From NCBI GenBank assembly GCA_031254445.1, contig JAIRUL010000144.1:1-9169 (forward strand): a stretch of 9,169 nucleotides of DNA, in the 5' to 3' direction. The position numbers and the translations under genes are program-made. Below are positions 7,406 to 9,169 of this stretch, in pieces; the stretch's first letter is position 1; each line of letters starts with the position of its first letter. Under the pieces are notes generated by a model. That model did not search any database. It saw only the letters and a program-made list of their open reading frames with translations, and was not told where the DNA came from. The stretch comes from Chitinispirillales bacterium (lineage in GTDB: Bacteria; Fibrobacterota; Chitinivibrionia; Chitinivibrionales; Chitinispirillaceae).

Positions 7406-7417
7406 TATAAATCTACA

Positions 7418-7993
7418 TTATCGTCCGCTCAAATACTCTTTAGGCCCCAGTTCGTACAAATCGCCGCCGTGCGCGTCGACCGCGACGATCAATGGCATCC
7501 GCTCCGCCTCGAAGCGGTAGACGGCTTCGGGGCCGAGGTCTTCGTAGCAGACTATTTCCGAAGATTTTATGCGGGACGAGATGAGCGCGCCCGCGCCGCC
7601 TATCGCGGCGAAGTAGACCGCGCCGCATTCTTTTATGGCGTCAATTACGGCTGCGCTCCTCGCGCCCTTGCCTATCATCGCGGCGAGGCCGGTTTTTCGG
7701 AGTAGGTCGGGGGCGTACCTGTCCATTCGCGCGCTAGTGGTTGGGCCGGCGCTGCCGGCGGGGGAGTTTGGGGTCGGCGGGGTAGGGCCGCAGTAGTAGA
7801 GAACTTGGTTTTCTAAGGGAAGCGGCGGCGGCGCTCCCGCTTCGATGAGCGACATGAACCGCTTGTGGGCGGCGTCCCTCGCGGTGTAGACTATGCCGCT
7901 TAGGAGCACGCGGTCGCCCGCGCGCAGCGCGGAGAGCAGGGCCCTGTCGGTTATTGGCGCCGATATTGTTATAATGTTCTCGTCCGTGCCCAT
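7418..7993 (-). CDS. fumB: Class I (Fe-S) fumarate hydratase, beta (C-terminal) subunit
   Basis: Smaller subunit of the two-component, oxygen-sensitive fumarase that interconverts fumarate and (S)-malate; L-tartrate dehydratase beta (TtdB) belongs to the same family. The 191 residues fit the usual size. Signature segments: GDRVLLSGIVYTARDAAHKR (26-45), YYCGPTPPTP (66-75), AGSAGPTTSARMDRYAPDLL (79-98), MIGKGAR (106-112), GAVYFAAIGGAGAL (124-137) and YEDLGPEAVYRFE (150-162). Start ATG at 7993 is preferred because GGAGA lies 7 nt upstream and the gene then begins 2 nt after the alpha-subunit stop. A TTG at 7999 overlapping the TGA would have its ribosome site only 1 nt away. The alpha-beta order and 2-bp gap show translational coupling and one operon. 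In gut-type anaerobes this enzyme feeds fumarate reduction to succinate. A tartrate dehydratase role cannot be excluded from sequence alone. Confidence 0.92.
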   Translation of the reverse strand: MGTDENIITISAPITDRALLSALRAGDRVLLSGIVYTARDAAHKRFMSLIEAGAPPPLPLENQVLYYCGPTPPTPNSPAGSAGPTTSARMDRYAPDLLRKTGLAAMIGKGARSAAVIDAIKECGAVYFAAIGGAGALISSRIKSSEIVCYEDLGPEAVYRFEAERMPLIVAVDAHGGDLYELGPKEYLSGR

Positions 7994-7995
7994 TG

Positions 7996-8841
7996 TCAAA
8001 TCTCCGCGAAGGCGCTTCTTGCGGCGTGGCAGTTTAGGCTAACCGCGACCGGCATGGAGGCGATGTGGCACGGCATGTATTCCGCCGCCACCCACAGCGC
8101 CGTGTGCTTCCCGCCGAGGCCCTGCGGGCCCACGCCGCTCTCGTTGATGTCCTTTAGCATGTACTCCTCCAGCCGCGCGTACCGGCTGTCCTTGTTGTGC
8201 TCGCCTATGGGCCGCAGGAGCGCCTTCTTGGCGAGTATGCACGCGGCGTCCGCCGTCCCGCCCACGCCCACGCCCACGACCACCGGCGGGCATGGGTTGC
8301 CGCCCGCCCCCGCCACGGCGCCCCGCACGAACGCGGCCACGCCCTGCGAGCCGTCTGCGGGTTTCAGCATTGCGAGCGCGCTCATGTTCTCGCAGCCGCC
8401 GCCCTTCGGCAGGAGCGCGATGGAGAGCCTGTCGCCTTCCGCTATGTCTATGTGGATCACCGCCGGTGTGTTGCCGCCGGTGTTTACCCTGTCGAAAATC
8501 GGGTCGTCGACGATAGAACCGCGCAAATGCCCCTCCGCGTATCCCCGCCGCGTCCCCTCGTTCACCGCGTCGCGCAAGCTTCCGCCCTTTATACGCACAT
8601 CGGAGCCTATATCGATAAAAAACACCGCGACCCCTGTATCTTGACAGATAGGAACGCGGTTGTTAGCCGCGATGTTCGCGTTTTCGATTACCTGATCTAA
8701 TATCTCTTGCGCCCGAGGAAACGGCTCGCGCTCGCGCGCTTTCTTGAGCCGCAAGAGCACGCCTTTCGGCAGGACGCAAGCGGCGTCAATGCACATGGTT
8801 TTTACGGTGTCTACTATTGTTGAGTATTGAATTATTCTCAT
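7996..8841 (-). CDS. fumA: Class I (Fe-S) fumarate hydratase, alpha (N-terminal) subunit
   Basis: Larger, [4Fe-4S]-binding subunit of the fumarase pair; 281 residues, the normal length. The three expected cluster cysteines are visible: C67 in ICQDTG, C184 in NPCPP and C271 in SLNCHAAR, spaced much as in the structurally known class I enzymes. Other signatures are NTGGNTPAVIHIDIAEGD (120-137), PKGGGCENMSALAML (145-159), VGVGGTADAACILAKKALLR (191-210), GVGPQGLGG (236-244) and ALWVAAEYMPCHIASMPVAV (248-267). The segment usually read as GGGSENMS has Cys150 in place of Ser. ATG at 8841 fits the family N-terminus (MRIIQYSTIVDTVKTMCIDA). The only ribosome-site candidate is AAAAGG 2 nt upstream, contributed by the AT-rich tandem repeat that abuts the gene. 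The downstream partner starts 2 nt after this stop. [4Fe-4S] fumarases are readily damaged by oxygen, in line with an anaerobic host. Confidence 0.93.
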   Translation of the reverse strand: MRIIQYSTIVDTVKTMCIDAACVLPKGVLLRLKKAREREPFPRAQEILDQVIENANIAANNRVPICQDTGVAVFFIDIGSDVRIKGGSLRDAVNEGTRRGYAEGHLRGSIVDDPIFDRVNTGGNTPAVIHIDIAEGDRLSIALLPKGGGCENMSALAMLKPADGSQGVAAFVRGAVAGAGGNPCPPVVVGVGVGGTADAACILAKKALLRPIGEHNKDSRYARLEEYMLKDINESGVGPQGLGGKHTALWVAAEYMPCHIASMPVAVSLNCHAARSAFAEI

Positions 8842-8850
8842 AGCCTTTTA

Positions 8851-8886
8851 GTCTTTTAAGTCTTTTAAGTCTTTTAAGTCTTTTAA
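8851..8886. repeat. Tandem 9-mer GTCTTTTAA x4 next to the fumarase start
   Basis: Four perfect copies (8851-8859, 8860-8868, 8869-8877, 8878-8886) plus a degenerate fifth (GCCTTTTA, 8843-8850) that touches the fumarase alpha ATG. Read on the transcribed minus strand the unit is TTAAAAGAC, so the mRNA leader would be a run of A-rich units ending in TAAAAGGCT-ATG. Copy number could tune translation or leader length (inference). Confidence 0.85.
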
Positions 8887-8895
8887 AATCAAAAT

Positions 8896-9000
8896 CTTTT
8901 TCAGACGAAGCCTATAAAAGTCAAAGTCTTTTTAAATTCTTTTTCAGACGAAGCCTATAAAAGTCAAATTCTTTAAATCTTTTTCAGACGAAGCCTACGG
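8896..9000. repeat. Three tandem copies of a 40-43-bp AT-rich unit
   Basis: The 18-base start CTTTTTCAGACGAAGCCT occurs at 8896, 8939 and 8979. The first two copies continue ATAAAAGTCAAA and are identical over 30 bp, with a period of 43; the third (period 40) continues ACGG into the hairpin core of composite repeat copy C. The motif is the reverse complement of the tail and second hairpin of copy A (575-593). The 328-bp stretch 8842-9169 holds no gene, and I see no convincing promoter for the fumarase operon in it, although TTGACT occurs repeatedly on the minus strand. Confidence 0.8.
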
Positions 9001-9045
9001 CGTCATAACGTGTGGCGCAGAGCCGCCACACAAAGTCAACGTCAA
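8983..9045 (-). repeat. Composite intergenic repeat, copy C (inverted)
   Basis: This is the reverse complement of copy A with few changes: TTCAGACGAAGCCTACGG, then CGTC where copy A predicts CTTC, then ATAAC, then a hairpin with 8-bp stem GTGTGGCG/CGCCACAC (9010-9017 with 9024-9031), then AAAGTCAACGTCAA. The main hairpin is two bases shorter than in copies A and B and has an altered loop. As in copy A, the AT-rich array lies on the tail side and the hexamer array on the other side. Confidence 0.85.
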
Positions 9046-9088
9046 CATCAACACCAACATCAACACCAACATCAACGTCAACGTCAAA
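9035..9088. repeat. Degenerate hexamer array RYCAAC x9
   Basis: Nine consecutive hexamers without interruption: GTCAAC twice, ATCAAC and ACCAAC alternating from 9047 to 9076, then GTCAAC and GTCAAA. No start codon or ribosome site suggests it is translated. The unit is the same family as the coding array in the DUF2953-like gene and the complement of the TTTGAC/GTTGAC units at 9107-9130. Confidence 0.85.
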
Positions 9089-9106
9089 ACCATCCACACC
9101 GCCGCC

Positions 9107-9169
9107 TTTGACTTTGACTTTGACGTTGACTTTGTGTGGCGGCTTTAGCCGCCACACGTTATGAAGCCG
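9107..9169 (+). repeat. Composite intergenic repeat, copy B (cut by window end)
   Basis: TTTGAC occurs three times (9107-9124), then GTTGAC and TTTG, then the perfect hairpin GTGTGGCGGC-TTTA with partner GCCGCCACAC (9134-9157), GTTAT and GAAGCCG up to the last base. Positions 9126-9169 are identical to 531-574. Its hairpin arm together with the hexamers (9120-9143) is also a perfect 24-bp inverted match to 9022-9045 in copy C. Confidence 0.85.

Noticed and set aside
8054..8644. 196-codon plus-strand open frame opposite fumarase alpha
   Set aside because: Pro/Ser/Thr-rich antisense shadow of a strongly conserved gene.
8842..9130. CRISPR array
   Set aside because: Repeats are contiguous or at 40-43-bp spacing with related, not unique, intervening sequence; no spacer-like variation and no cas genes.

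Overview
The window reads as chromosomal DNA of an anaerobic, Gram-negative bacterium of the Fibrobacterota/Bacteroidota type. The evidence is a large secreted M6-type metalloprotease ending in a type IX-secretion-like C-terminal sorting domain, an MlaE-family (Gram-negative envelope lipid transport) permease, and an oxygen-sensitive two-subunit Fe-S fumarase. The sorting-domain wording (VSFSMPAAGHVSVKMYDARG followed by GLYIVRMRSG) is closest to what I know from Fibrobacter. That placement is an inference from family resemblance, not a search result. Coding DNA is GC-rich, while promoters and several intergenic repeats are strongly AT-rich.

Layout, left to right. At 1-519 (+) is the 3' end of a beta-propeller (YncE/YVTN-like) gene. 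At 520-698 is a repeat-rich convergent gap. At 699-1490 (-) is an MlaE-family permease. A 51-bp divergent promoter region separates it from 5-formyltetrahydrofolate cyclo-ligase (1542-2174, +), which is followed after 4 bp by a membrane-anchored DUF2953-like protein with an Asp-rich repeat linker (2179-3153, +). The remaining genes are all on the minus strand: a small HAMP-domain membrane protein without an output domain (3205-3789), an MnmD-like tRNA methyltransferase (3960-4676), the M6 metalloprotease (4763-7306), and the beta (7418-7993) and alpha (7996-8841) subunits of class I fumarate hydratase. The last 328 bp (8842-9169) carry no gene and are built almost entirely of repeats.

The genes are mostly housekeeping and do not form one pathway. 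The only tight functional unit is the fumarase pair, which interconverts fumarate and malate, as in succinate-producing anaerobes. The cyclo-ligase and the DUF2953-like gene look co-transcribed. The metalloprotease and the HAMP protein each have their own sigma70-like promoter, and these two promoters and their leaders resemble each other.

The most unusual signal is the repeat system. A roughly 65-bp core (a 10-bp-stem hairpin, a short spacer, a second hairpin and the tail GTCTGAAAAAG) occurs at 531-593, inverted at 8983-9045, and again at the right edge (9119-9169, cut by the window end). It is bordered on one side by TTTGAC-like hexamer arrays and on the other by AT-rich 9- or 10-mer arrays. 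A hexamer array of the same RYCRAC type also lies inside the DUF2953-like gene, where it encodes (Thr-Asp)8. I see no CRISPR array, tRNA, rRNA, transposase, integrase or obvious defence system.
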